From contig CM022676.1 of assembly GCA_012295275.1 (NCBI GenBank), positions 1,420,510 through 1,484,509 of the forward strand: a stretch of 64,000 bases of DNA. The letters are read 5' to 3'. Positions 14,501-24,180 of this stretch are shown piece by piece. The stretch is from Chrysomallon squamiferum. Taxonomy: Eukaryota > Mollusca > Gastropoda > Neomphalida > Peltospiridae. The notes under the pieces were generated by a model. That model did no database searches and was not told the origin of the DNA. It saw nothing but the letters and a program-made list of their open reading frames with translations. The stretch's first letter is position 1. Each line of letters begins with the position of its first letter. The translations under genes and the position numbers were made by a program.

Positions 14501-15428
14501 AGCGACCACTACTCGGACTTCGTACAAATATACACAGACGGCTCCAAAGACCCTCTCACGGGAAGAACCGGCATGGCCTTTCATGTCAGGCCGGACTACC
14601 CGACGTACCTTTCAACTATAGAGGTAGACTGACCAACAACCTATCCGTCTTTACTACGGAACTAATAGCTATTCTCTCGGCACTTAAATGGGTCCTAACT
14701 CAAACTTACGAAAAAGAAATACCTCATACTGACTGACTCCCTCAGCTCATTGCAAGCTCTGCATAAACTCAAATTCAGCAGCTCCCAGTACATTAGACAG
14801 ATCATCGAACTCACAAACTGTATCAACTACAGAGGACACAAGGTTACCTTCGAGTGGGTACCCGCTCACGCGGTTTGTTACTGGAAACGAGCTGGCAGAC
14901 AAAAACGCTAAACACTCGCTTGACGACGACACGATCGACTTTGACTCTAAGTACAACGTTAACGAAATCATGACCATAGCGCACAATAAGCTGATAGAAT
15001 CGTGGCAACAAGACTGGGACAACAAAACTAGACTATGGCATTACATAATTAAACCGAAAGTAAACTCGCCCTGCCCACTCTCAGACAACAACAAAACAAC
15101 TCAAACTTTAACCCGTCTCAGAGTGGGAGTGACCTTCGGACTAAACGACAGTAGACATAGATTCGACAACACTGTGAGTAACAAGTGCGGCACATGCCAT
15201 AAACTGGACAACGTCAGGCATTATCTTTTCTACTGCACCAAATACGACAAGGACAGACGCAAACTAAACACAGCTTTAACAAACATCAAAGTCAGATTTA
15301 CTCCAGCGGACATTTTCATTCCCCAAACACCTAAAAAAACAAGTAGACAACCTGATAATGCGATTCGTGGAAGCAACAAAAATCAAAATATAAACACAGA
15401 CAATTTCACAAAACACTACATAAAATAA
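11567..15428 (+). pseudogene. LINE ORF2 (endonuclease, reverse transcriptase, RNase H), broken
   Basis: Visible in order: AP-endonuclease start NILQWNAKGL (about 11608), catalytic-type GDFNSKNHLWG (about 12049) and SDHLPI (about 12268). Reverse transcriptase follows with NYRPISLTS (about 13177), FVDIEKAYD (about 13389), GIPQGSVIAP (about 13562) and the catalytic LFADDTAFW (about 13673). RNase H starts at YTDGSKD (about 14531). A late CCHC-like motif, CGTCHKLDNVRHYLFYC, lies near 15187. The longest intact piece is 13376-14206. At least five frame changes or stops separate the pieces. Confidence 0.88.
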
Positions 15429-15545
15429 ACGCACCCCAGAACCAACTGGTAACCTCCGTTCGACAGATTTGCGGCCAAACAACTCCAAAAACATACAACA
15501 ACGCGACGCTAACAACAGCAAAAAGGTGCCCGACACGATGACATG

Positions 15546-15548
<3 letters not shown>

Positions 15549-15593
<45 letters not shown>

Positions 15594-15690
15594 CTTTTTT
15601 TTCTTCTCTCTCTCTTTTTTTTTTTTTTTTCTCTCGTTATATAATAGTAAAAATTAAGTAAATAAATAAATAAATAAATATAAATAAATA
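15549..15690 (+). repeat. LINE 3' tail: T tract then AAAT repeats
   Basis: About 45 T bases, a T/C-rich stretch, then AAAT/AAATA units. The repeat tail marks the 3' end of the LINE. A T-rich rather than A-rich tract just before it is unusual. Confidence 0.75.
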
Positions 15691-15704
15691 AAACCCCTTA
15701 AACA

Positions 15705-15830
15705 ATGCCCAATGGATGTATATATGTATATATGTGTGTGTTTATGTATGTGTATGTATGTATATATATCCACATATGTGTACATGTATGTATGTGTATG
15801 GGCGTGTATATATGTATCTCTACCGCACAC
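15705..15830. repeat. Degenerate (TG/TA)n microsatellite
   Basis: TATG/TGTG-rich run directly after the LINE tail. Its open frame is low-complexity and not regarded as a gene. Confidence 0.85.
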
Positions 15831-15898
15831 TTTTGGATCTTAGTAATTAAAAACCACTCAAAGGTTTATTCCAAATTGCCCACTTCAAATGCACCTTC

Positions 15899-16070
15899 GC
15901 CGTCCCCTTCCCCTTCCCTTCCCATTCCTTCTCCCCCTTTTCCCTTCCCCTCTCCTGTCCAGGAACCCATCCCTGGCGATCCCAGAGATCGGATCCGTGA
16001 TAGGCGTGCCCGAACCTTGAATTGGACGTGGGCACGTAAAAAGAGTTATCCATCCATCCAACTAAGAAAC
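15899..16070 (+). repeat. 3' copy of the ~170-bp repeat flanking the LINE
   Basis: Nearly identical to 8519-8686, same orientation, same end point (CATCCATCCAACTAAGAAAC), then unrelated sequence. It is about 200 bp beyond the LINE tail. It could be a separate short retroelement sharing the LINE leader, or one end of a second, deleted copy. Confidence 0.85.
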
Positions 16071-16886
16071 TTCATTTATAAACTGAATTTATATTTTAAG
16101 GAAGTTATTGGTGTGTGTGTGTGTGTACATTTATTTATAGTCTTAACTCAGAAATAATCAAATTATATTAATTATTTAAAAACATTCCCAAAATTGAAAT
16201 CGGTAACAGTTACTTCTAATGAATCAAATGGCTACTACTGACAACAAATGGTTTTCACTTCATCTGTACCAGCTGTTTTCAACCAATCTAAGTTAATGGT
16301 TGCTAGCTGAGTCAGTGACATCAACAAAGGCAGTTGTCCAAAAGTACTTGAGTTTAGTTCTGCTTTTCTTAAACTGACATGTTTCAAGTTTGTAAATTTC
16401 TCTGTGGACAGTTTCTTTGTGAGTAACTTCAGCTTCGTTCATGCCTTACATCAGCCTTTCAACAGAACTCTGATTTGATTCATCTTGATAAAAATGAAAA
16501 CAAAAAAATTCCTTTTCATATACATGTGCTGATGCATATTTTACTGTAGATACAGACTAGCACATACATACTCACACATACAAAAAAACACTGAGAGAAA
16601 AACATAGCAAATACAGAAACACAGAAACAAACACGCTCACTAACCTTAAATACCAACAAGAGATGACATATTCACTGACAGGCTCAGACACCCACATCCA
16701 CACAGAGATTGAGAAAGAAAATACAGATTGAAGAGAGGGTGTTAAGTAGAATGAGGGTGATAAAGATGGGTAAAGAAAGAAAACAGAAAATAAAAACAAA
16801 GAGATATTTACAGATAGAATATGTAGGAGATAAGATAGGCAGAAAGACAGAGACAGAGAAAAATGCACACATATACTCATATACAT

Positions 16887-16929
<43 letters not shown>
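16887..16929. repeat. (AC)n microsatellite
   Basis: Uninterrupted AC dinucleotides. It lies between two LRR-gene exons; the rest of 16440-17087 shows no other feature. Confidence 0.97.
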
Positions 16930-16931
<2 letters not shown>

Positions 16932-17114
16932 TTGGATTCTGTTAATGCAAATACTGTTGATGTTGTTGTTATAACAGCTAATGTAACTGTTTATCATTAA
17001 CAGCTACTATTACCACTTTCATTATTATCTACTATTTCACTTTTCATCTGAACCAGTAAACTGTTTAAGTTATCAAACTTCTCTCACCGTTAAAGCAGCA
17101 ACCAGTCCTTTAAT

Positions 17115-17498
17115 GAGAGCAGTTTTATCAGATAATCCATTACTAGACAGATCTAGTTCTGTGAGTCCTGTGTTTAGTGAGAGCAGTTTTATCAGATAAT
17201 CCATTACTAGACAGATCTAGTTCTGTGAGTCCTGTGTTTAGTGAGAGCAGTTTTATCAGATAATCCATTACTAGACAGATCTAGTTCTGTGAGTCCTGTG
17301 TTTAGTGAGAGCAGTTTTATCAGATAATCCATTACTAGACAGATCTAGTTCTGTGAGTCCTGTGTTTAGTGAGAGCAGTTTTATCAGATAATCCATTACT
17401 AGACAGATCTAGTTCTGTGAGTCCAGTGTTTAGTGAGAGCAGTTTTATCAGATAATCCATTACTAGACAGATCTAGTTCTGTGAGTCCAGTGTTTTCT
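17115..17498. repeat. 64-bp tandem repeat, six copies, inside an LRR exon
   Basis: Units start at 17115, 17179, 17243, 17307, 17371 and 17435, each beginning GAGAGCAGTTTTATCAGATA, and are almost identical. Sixty-four is not a multiple of three, so every added unit shifts the minus-strand reading frame. One unit alone would give an unbroken LRR; read through, the second unit brings a stop. Confidence 0.95.
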
Positions 17499-17544
17499 AG
17501 TAGTGTCGATGATAGGAGTTTCATATCAGTAGATATCAGTAGCT

Positions 17545-18419
17545 CTGAAATTACAGAGAAAAAATACATTATTTTAATAAAACCAGTATAAATAAATAAA
17601 TAAATAAGAAAATTAATAAATTTAAAATTATATGACTGAAAAAAAAAATGAAAAAAACAGTTTTCAGTGTTGTGTTTTCTTTAAGAGCTGGACTGACACA
17701 GTGATAGAAATAATCATTTCCTAGAGAATTAGTCAACACATCCAAATATTCCAACATTTTGCCTATACAGTCCTAGAAACAAAACACTCAATGTACAATG
17801 TTAATAGTAAAAACTATTAACAGAAATTGTAAACATTTGTCTATTTGTTATTATTAAAATGTAGTTAGTAGAAGACATCATAATGTTTTAACAGTAGTAA
17901 TAATATCAACAGCAGTAGTAGTAGTTGCAGGAGTTGTAGTAATACTAGCAATAGAAATAGTAGTATCAGTGGTACTGTTGATTGTAGTAGTTTCCACAGC
18001 AGCAGTTGTAGTAGTTTTAATATTACTAACAGTAGTAGTAGCAGCAGTAGCAGTTGTAGTAGCAGTAGTAGCATAGTAACAGCAGCAGCAGAATTTGTTA
18101 TTGTGGTATTTGTGGTAACAATACTAGGAGTAGTAATAGTAATAGTGGTAATAGTTGTAGTATTAGTAGTAACAGTGGTAGTAGCAGAAGTAGCAATATT
18201 AATAGCTAACTGATAATACTGGACAATTACATATACTACTACTAATATTAATAATAAAAATAATAATAATGACAGTAACAATAAGAAGAAGAAGAAGAGA
18301 AAATAAGAAACATATAAATATAAAAATAATTTCTTATTACTGGAATAAGCATTATGCAATGAATATAGAAACCTTTAATCGGTTTTATTATTATTATTAT
18401 TGTTATTATTATTATTAGT

Positions 18420-18451
<32 letters not shown>

Positions 18452-18707
18452 ATACTATTATTATTATTATTATTATTAATATCTTTTTAATTTCAGTATT
18501 AATTTTTATTGCTGTTTTCATTGTTGCTGCTTCTACACATAGTAGTAGTAGTAGTAGTAGCAGTAGTAGTATTGGCAACATCATCATTAATAATGGATTA
18601 TTTTGGAGGTGATTTTTTTTTTCTTTTTTTTTTTCTGTTATTTTCTTATTCTTTTTCTTCTTTTTGTCTGTTGCAGTAGTTCTTTTTGATGTCAATAATA
18701 ATACTAA
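17545..18707. repeat. Triplet-rich low-complexity region
   Basis: A degenerate AGT/ATT triplet field spans about 17880-18600, with pure runs near 18390-18475 and 18540-18565. Long open frames here only translate the triplets. 17545-17880 holds AAAT repeats and no gene. Confidence 0.85.
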
Positions 18708-19631
18708 GGGTCATTCCGTGTCAAATCACCCAAAAAAAAAGAAATTTAAACCCGACCGTCTCAGATTTTTATAAAACTTGGTATACTTGTTGACTGGGAT
18801 CCCACAGCACCAAATCTGAAATATTAGCCCAATCAGACCAGTGGTGTTGGAGATACGGCCCACGGAATTTTGAGATTTTTTGCCAAAAATGGGTGTGACC
18901 ACCAACCTTAGAACCCTCATATCTCAGGAACTACTGGGCCAATCTTCATAAAGTTAGTATAGTTAGAAAGGCAAAATGACAAGGATACCAAATCTGCCAT
19001 TTTTGTTTAGTTTGGAAAATATTGGAGTACCTTGACCTTTTGACCTTTGCTATGACCTTGAAATTGACCGTGTGGATCATTGATCTTGAGATGACCTTTA
19101 TTGAAATTTAATCTCCCACATGTTAACTAAAATATATAAAAGTTTCCTGGGTGTTTTTTTTGTTTAGCCACAATATAGATTTAAAAATGCACATACCTGA
19201 AAATAACACCTTTTCAGCCATTAACATCTGATTGACTAAAACCTGAATGATCAATTCTGGATGCTAGGAATCACCATCTCTTGATCATCGAGTAAGACAT
19301 TGTAGGCCTGCATGTATGCATAAAGTTCACATATAAAAGTTTCCTGGGTATAATATTTTTGGTATCCTTGTCATTTTGCCTTTCTAACAATACCAATTTT
19401 ATGAAGATTGGCCCAGTAGTTCCTGAGATATGAGGGTTCTAAGGTTGGTGGTCACACCCATTTTGGCAAAAATCTCAAAATTCCGTGGGCCGTATCTCCC
19501 ACACCATTGGTCTGATTGGGCTAATATTTCAGATTTGGTGCTGTGGGATCCCAGTCAACAAGTATACCAAGTTTCATAAAAATCTGAGACGTCGGGTTTA
19601 AACCATTGGGTGATTTGACACGGAATGACCC
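18708..19631. mobile_element. Foldback/MITE-like element with long terminal inverted repeats
   Basis: The element starts GGGTCATTCCGTGTCAAATC and ends with its reverse complement. The arms are about 275 bp (18708 to about 18985, and about 19360 to 19631) and stay highly similar throughout. The 4-bp sequence CTAA stands directly outside both ends (18704-18707 and 19632-19635), a likely target duplication. No transposase frame was seen in the roughly 370-bp centre. Long arms and no coding capacity fit a non-autonomous cut-and-paste element. The superfamily is not assigned; a 4-bp duplication and GGG ends are compatible with several. Confidence 0.88.
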
Positions 19632-19635
19632 CTAA

Positions 19636-20300
19636 CGATAATAATACTAATTATAATTATTATTATTAGTGTTGATGTGTTCGTCATTGTATTACTGTCG
19701 CTGTAATTACTACTGTCTTCATTATTTTGTTGTTTTCAGATAACTAGTTTATGTATTTTGTGTTGTTGTTACGTTTCCATAATGAGTGACAGCATCATGA
19801 GCATGTTTTTTCAAAATTTCAGTAATCAAAATTATGAAATAATACATTTTCGGAAAGAGAAAGAGAAAAGAAAAAAGAAGAACAAAAAATACCTAACATA
19901 ACATTTATAAAGAAAACTCAACATTACGCTGCCATGGCATATTCAGTACAAAACAAATCGGAGAAGAGAATATTGTGAGTTTTTCGAGCTTTCTGCCCCG
20001 CTGACTAGAACTGGTAGCTGATCGGCTATGTCCGGAACTCTTCTCGCGAAAGACAATTATGCTAACGTATCGTTATCGTAGTTGACCGGAAACATTTCAC
20101 TTCTGTCACGAAGTCAAATACATTTTATCTTTACTAATTATTATTATTATTATTACAGGTACCGGGCTAATTATCCGGCGTCCTGAAATCCGGAAAGACC
20201 AGAAAACCTAAAAAATTTTCCCGACGCTATTTTCATAGTTCGCGCGCGTGGGTGTTGTCCTGACCAGACCGGAAGTAATCTTTCAAGCCAATAAAAAAAA
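19636..20300. promoter_or_regulatory. CpG-richer patch, possible promoter
   Basis: From about 19980 to 20290 the DNA is locally richer in CG dinucleotides than nearly everything around it outside the LINE (for example CTCGCGAAAG, TCCGGCGTCC, TTCGCGCGCG). It is upstream of the minus-strand LRR gene and directly left of the copy A boundary. No core promoter motif can be fixed. The rest of the stretch is ATT-rich with no gene. Confidence 0.3.
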
Positions 20301-20525
20301 ATACTTTATCATTTAATTTTTATGAAGATATATATATAATGCTCGTGTAGATAATACTTCACTATCATTTCCTCGTTGTCTAGCCATGGTCAAAAATTAT
20401 TATATGATAGAAAAAGTAATATCACAAATAAATTTGCAAGGGGACGATCATATTAAAATGTGGTGCCTCTTTGTTGCGGTACTAGAAGCCATTGAATACG
20501 CACTCCTTGTGTAATTTTCTCTGTT
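20300..20525 (+). mobile_element. L1-like LINE 3' fragment at the left edge of copy A
   Basis: Matches 36830-37050 of the longer LINE fragment in copy B. Only the last part of the coding end remains (ending around KMWCLFVAVLEAIEY). Similarity to copy B begins here. Confidence 0.8.
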
Positions 20526-20804
20526 AGATCGGTTTTGGATCGGTGATTAATAATCGTTTGAAAGTTTAATTAAAATCCGAAAGAAGAAAAAAAAAGATAA
20601 AGTAAAATAATAAAATAAAATAAAATAATGTTATACCCGAGTGGTTATTTTTACCATTACCTATTTATACATGTTATGTTTATTATTAATGCTCATTAGA
20701 TGTATCATCTAAACTGATACACGGTGGACCGACAAGTGTATTACACTGACGAGAGCAATAAACATGTTGATTATGAAATTAGCAAATACCGAAAGCGAAA
20801 AACC

Positions 20805-20849
<45 letters not shown>

Positions 20850-21517
20850 TTGCTGTTTGTTGTCGTTGTCAGTTGCAGTAGTAGCAGCTGTAGTAGTGAT
20901 AGTAATTGCAATATATAAAAAACAGCATTAAGAATGTAATTTCATTACTACAACTATTAAACATTACAATATCAACTAAACTGAAATTCACATGATTGAA
21001 AGTATGTTAATAATACGCATTATTAAAAATAATAATAATAAAGAAATTATAATAAAAATGTGAAATAAATTCTACAAAGAAGTATTTGCTCTAACGCAGT
21101 CATAGCGTTCTTCAGAGTTTACCAAGAATAATTCTTAATCGCATTAATTAATTTATGTTTACTATTGCTGTTTCTTCTCGTTGTTAGCTGTAGTAGTTGA
21201 AGTAGTATGAGTAACAACTGCAGTAGTAGTAGCAGCAGTAATGACAGCAGTTGTAAAATATATACATAAAAGAAAACACACAAAAAAACTCATCTTAAAC
21301 TAAAAGAAAGTTATACTCTATTGCAGCTGTGAAAGGGTAAAATGGCGGAACTCGCATCTGTTGTATCAACGTTATTTAAGTGGATCAAACTTTATTATCT
21401 GCAAAGATAAGACGCTGAAAATAATAAAGTAACAACTTGGAAGTGTAGACAATTAATTTATTCTTAATAGTTTTGACAAGACAAATAAAATTTTCATCCG
21501 TTTTCAATAAGCTAATT
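20525..21517. other. Non-coding duplicated DNA
   Basis: Corresponds to about 37320-38416 in copy B. It contains an AAT run (20806-20848) and AGT-rich DNA; no gene was seen. Copy B has short extra segments here. Confidence 0.7.
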
Positions 21518-24180
21518 TTATAATGATTTCGTACAAATGGCTTTGTGGTCAGGGTCATTATCACCAGTACGACACTGCCACTCTCCAGCATCTTTTTTAC
21601 TGAACTTTTCTATTGTTATTTTAAACTCCCAGCGTGAAATAACATCACCATGGTAGCCATCAACAAATTTCTGACAAAGCGTGGAGATTAAATCACATTC
21701 GATAACGATACTGCCGTCAGGCCGAACAGCACTTAGGCCATATGTAATGTTATTATTCACCACGCAGTTCATTATCGATATTTGACCGATCTTCGGCCTA
21801 CCCAAACACGTAAGTCTTGGGCTTACAGGGCTATCTATTTGTCAAGAAATAAGAGTCATTTAATACAAACGTCAGCTATAATGAGAATAAAAAGAATGTT
21901 AATTATTAAAACTATTTCTGACGATACACGCCGGACATCACAATATTTAATAATTTAATTTGTGTTTAAATTTAATTTACTTGATTCTTTGTTCAGTGAA
22001 AACGGAACAAGTTAAAACCAACTGAATATTTAAGCGCGTAAATTCGCAATGATTTTCTGAACGGCGTAAATCAAAAGAGCTTCAAGGCGGAGTGTACACT
22101 GACACGTGAAGTCATTCATGAAACTAACACTGTTGGTCCTGAAAATGCTGAAGTGCATACTCAAAACACTGAACTGACATACACTAGTACTGATAGCAGT
22201 TACACCTTTGTACAACACATACACTAGTACTGAGCAGTTACACCTTTGTACAACTCACATAAAACACTCACAGAACTTTGTACAACTCACATACACTACT
22301 ACTCACAGCAGTTATACCTTTGTACAACTCACATACACTACTACTCACAGCAGTTACACCTTTGTACAACTCACATACACTACTACTCACAGCAGTTACA
22401 CCTTTGTACAACTCACATACACTACTACTGAAAGCAGTTATACCTTTGTACAACTCACATACACTAGTACTGATAGCAGTTACACCTTTGTACAACTCAC
22501 ATACACTACTACTGATAGCAGTTACACCTTTGTACAACTCACATACACTACTACTCACAGCAGTTACTCCTTAGTACAACTCACATACACTAGTACTGAT
22601 AGCAGTTACACCTTTGTACAACTCACATACACTAGTACTGATAGCAGTTACACCTTTGTACAACTCACATACACTAGTACTGATAGCAGTTGCACCTTTG
22701 TACAACTCACATACACTAGTACTGATAGCAGTTACACCTTTGTACAAGTCACATACACTAGTACTGATAGCAGTTACTCCTTTGTACAACTAACATACAC
22801 TAATACTGACAGCAGTTACACTTTTGTAGGACTCACATAAACTAGTACTGGCAGCAGTTACACCTTTGTAGAACTCACATACTTAAAATAGTTAGAATGC
22901 TAGGAACACCAGAACTGATAAAGCAGATGCATATATTTAGAACGTACAAACAGCAGTACTGAGAAAATAACCATGTAGAAATTAACGACAGACCAGATTT
23001 TGCAGACATTTCATTTACAAATTGGAAATTTTAGGCCAATCGGAACAATGGTTTGGGAGATACGCCCCCCACACACACACGAATTTGTAGATTTTGGGCC
23101 AAAATGGGGGTGACCCACCAACCTTTGTACCCTCATATCTCAGGAACTACTGGGCCAGTCGTCATAAAATTGGTACTGTTGAAAAGGCAATATGACAAGG
23201 TTTCCAAATCTGCCATTATTGTTCAGTCTGAAGATTGTTGGGGTACACTGACCTTTTGACCTTTGTGTACATCCTTTTTATCAGCATTATTTGACATATT
23301 TCAAAATATGAAATGTTATTAACAACACACTAAAATTACATAGAGTGTGTACAAGCGTATTGCAACATCCTGCATTTAACAAAAAGGCTACCAAATGTTA
23401 GTTTGCACCTATCAAGGAAATAATGAAATATTTGGAATCCTTATCAAATCAGCTTTCCAGTGATACCATTGTAAGGTTAAAATTTAACTTTATTGGTGTG
23501 TGTTTGTGGGGGGATGATTTGACATGGAATGACCACGAAATCGTCTTCAGTTGCAGAGTTATCTGCCTGCTGACATGGGTCACGTGAATTGTCTCTTACA
23601 GATGTGAAATATGGCAGAACTTGTCTGAACTACACCATTGTCATTGCAGTCTACATTTACATTTTTATGACATATTAACTGATTTTTTGTGCTTTTCTAA
23701 GTGAAATAATTTTATGATGTAACTTTTTAAAATCTATTTTAATATTAACGACATATTTTTTTCATGAATTATTATTTATGATGTTTTATTTATTTATTTT
23801 TTAACAATAATATTATTTGTTTTTAACGTTTCATTAATGGTTTCATTCCCTCTATTCTTTAATGCATTTTTTTAGGGCAATTTTGTCCCATATTTTAGCT
23901 TTTAAAACGAGTTCGCGACCGAAGCTGGTGAAAGGTGGCATATGGCATATGGTTTTGCCACGTTTCAGCGTTTTTTAGAAGAAAAATAATAAAATAACAT
24001 TTTAAAAGAAAACAACTAATATTATTATTATTATTATTGTTGTTGTTGTTGTTGTTGTTGTCTTTATATTATTTTAGAAGAATTTTCATGAATAAGAGAT
24101 TATTGGAAATATAACTAACCAAAACACACGCCAACAGACATCAGAAAAGTCATCAGGAATAAGTTTCCCTTAAATGCCAT
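21518..24180 (-). CDS. Secreted Ig-domain protein, copy A, first Ig exon lost
   Basis: Minus strand. Exon 1, 24120-24180, encodes the signal peptide MAFKGNLFLMTFLMSVGVCF and ends in phase 1 at a GTTAGT donor. The next surviving exon, 21518-21834, enters in phase 1 and carries an Ig domain (RWEFKITIEKFSKKDAGEWQ C) ending ICTKSL and a stop. The exon for the first Ig domain, present in copy B, is missing; similarity stops at about 23004 just before it. Because that exon was symmetric (phase 1-1), exon 1 can join the last exon in frame, predicting a 125-residue, one-domain secreted protein. Whether it is transcribed cannot be told. It could equally be a silent remnant. Confidence 0.6.
22140..22890. 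repeat. 42-bp minisatellite in the Ig-gene intron, copy A
   Basis: About 17 units of ACTCACATACACTAGTACTG plus ATAGCAGTTACACCTTTGTACA, 42 bp in total, with small variants. Since 42 is a multiple of three, long open frames appear in several frames and on both strands. Copy B has the same array with a period of about 39 bp (38820-39220). Confidence 0.95.
23005..23540. mobile_element. Foldback-family remnants at a deletion site, copy A
   Basis: 23015-23268 resembles part of an arm and the inner part of the 18708-19631 element (ATATCTCAGGAACTACTGGG, then the TGACCTTTTGACCTTTG core). 23515-23536 resembles its outer end (GATTTGACATGGAATGACCA). Between them lies DNA matching 40835-41260 of copy B. 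The Ig1 exon and about 1 kb beyond it, present in copy B, are absent here. Confidence 0.7.

Larger units (their letters stand above)
8507..15690 (+). mobile_element. I-superfamily non-LTR retrotransposon (LINE), near full length, broken
   Basis: It begins with a C-rich 5' leader (8507-9511). A Gag-like ORF1 region follows (about 9512-11503), then an ORF2 region (about 11567-15428) with endonuclease, reverse transcriptase, RNase H and a C-terminal Cys/His motif. The 3' end has a T tract and then AAAT-type repeats (15549-15690). An RNase H domain after the reverse transcriptase places it in the I/Nimb-like superfamily. It is strikingly GC-richer and C-rich compared with its surroundings, as expected for a recent insertion. 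Frameshifts and stops occur in both ORFs, so this copy is not autonomous. Confidence 0.88.
7641..17544 (-). pseudogene. Leucine-rich-repeat gene, several exons, lesions present
   Basis: Read on the minus strand from high to low coordinates. Exon 17088-17544 follows a TTTCAG acceptor and starts in an LRR frame (ENTGLTELDLSSNGL). Exon about 16270-16438 also has LRR style (FTNLKHVSLRKAEL). Exon 8249-8365 is phase 2 in and 1 out (MLGNMMHCPAILTDKG, LSLGDVLDIAAMLKGH). An exon near 7641-7757 has matching phase (SIQKLESLFDMEAEIMAHEV) and ends NNLY then TAA. Two defects are seen: a 64-bp unit repeated six times in the first exon shifts the frame to a stop, and an in-frame TGA lies near the start of the last exon. 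A 7-kb LINE sits in the intron. The architecture suggests an intracellular LRR protein; the family is not identified. A 5' start was not found. Confidence 0.6.

Noticed and set aside
16572-16997. 141-codon minus-strand frame with Val-Cys runs
   Set aside because: Caused by the AC microsatellite and its AT-rich flank.
17865-18359. 164-codon minus-strand frame rich in Leu, Val and Thr
   Set aside because: Translation of AGT/ATT triplet repeats; low complexity.
22208-22840. 210-codon open frame YTSTDSSYTFVQLT repeated
   Set aside because: It only translates the 42-bp minisatellite; frames on the other strand are open too, and no start context or flanking exon supports it.
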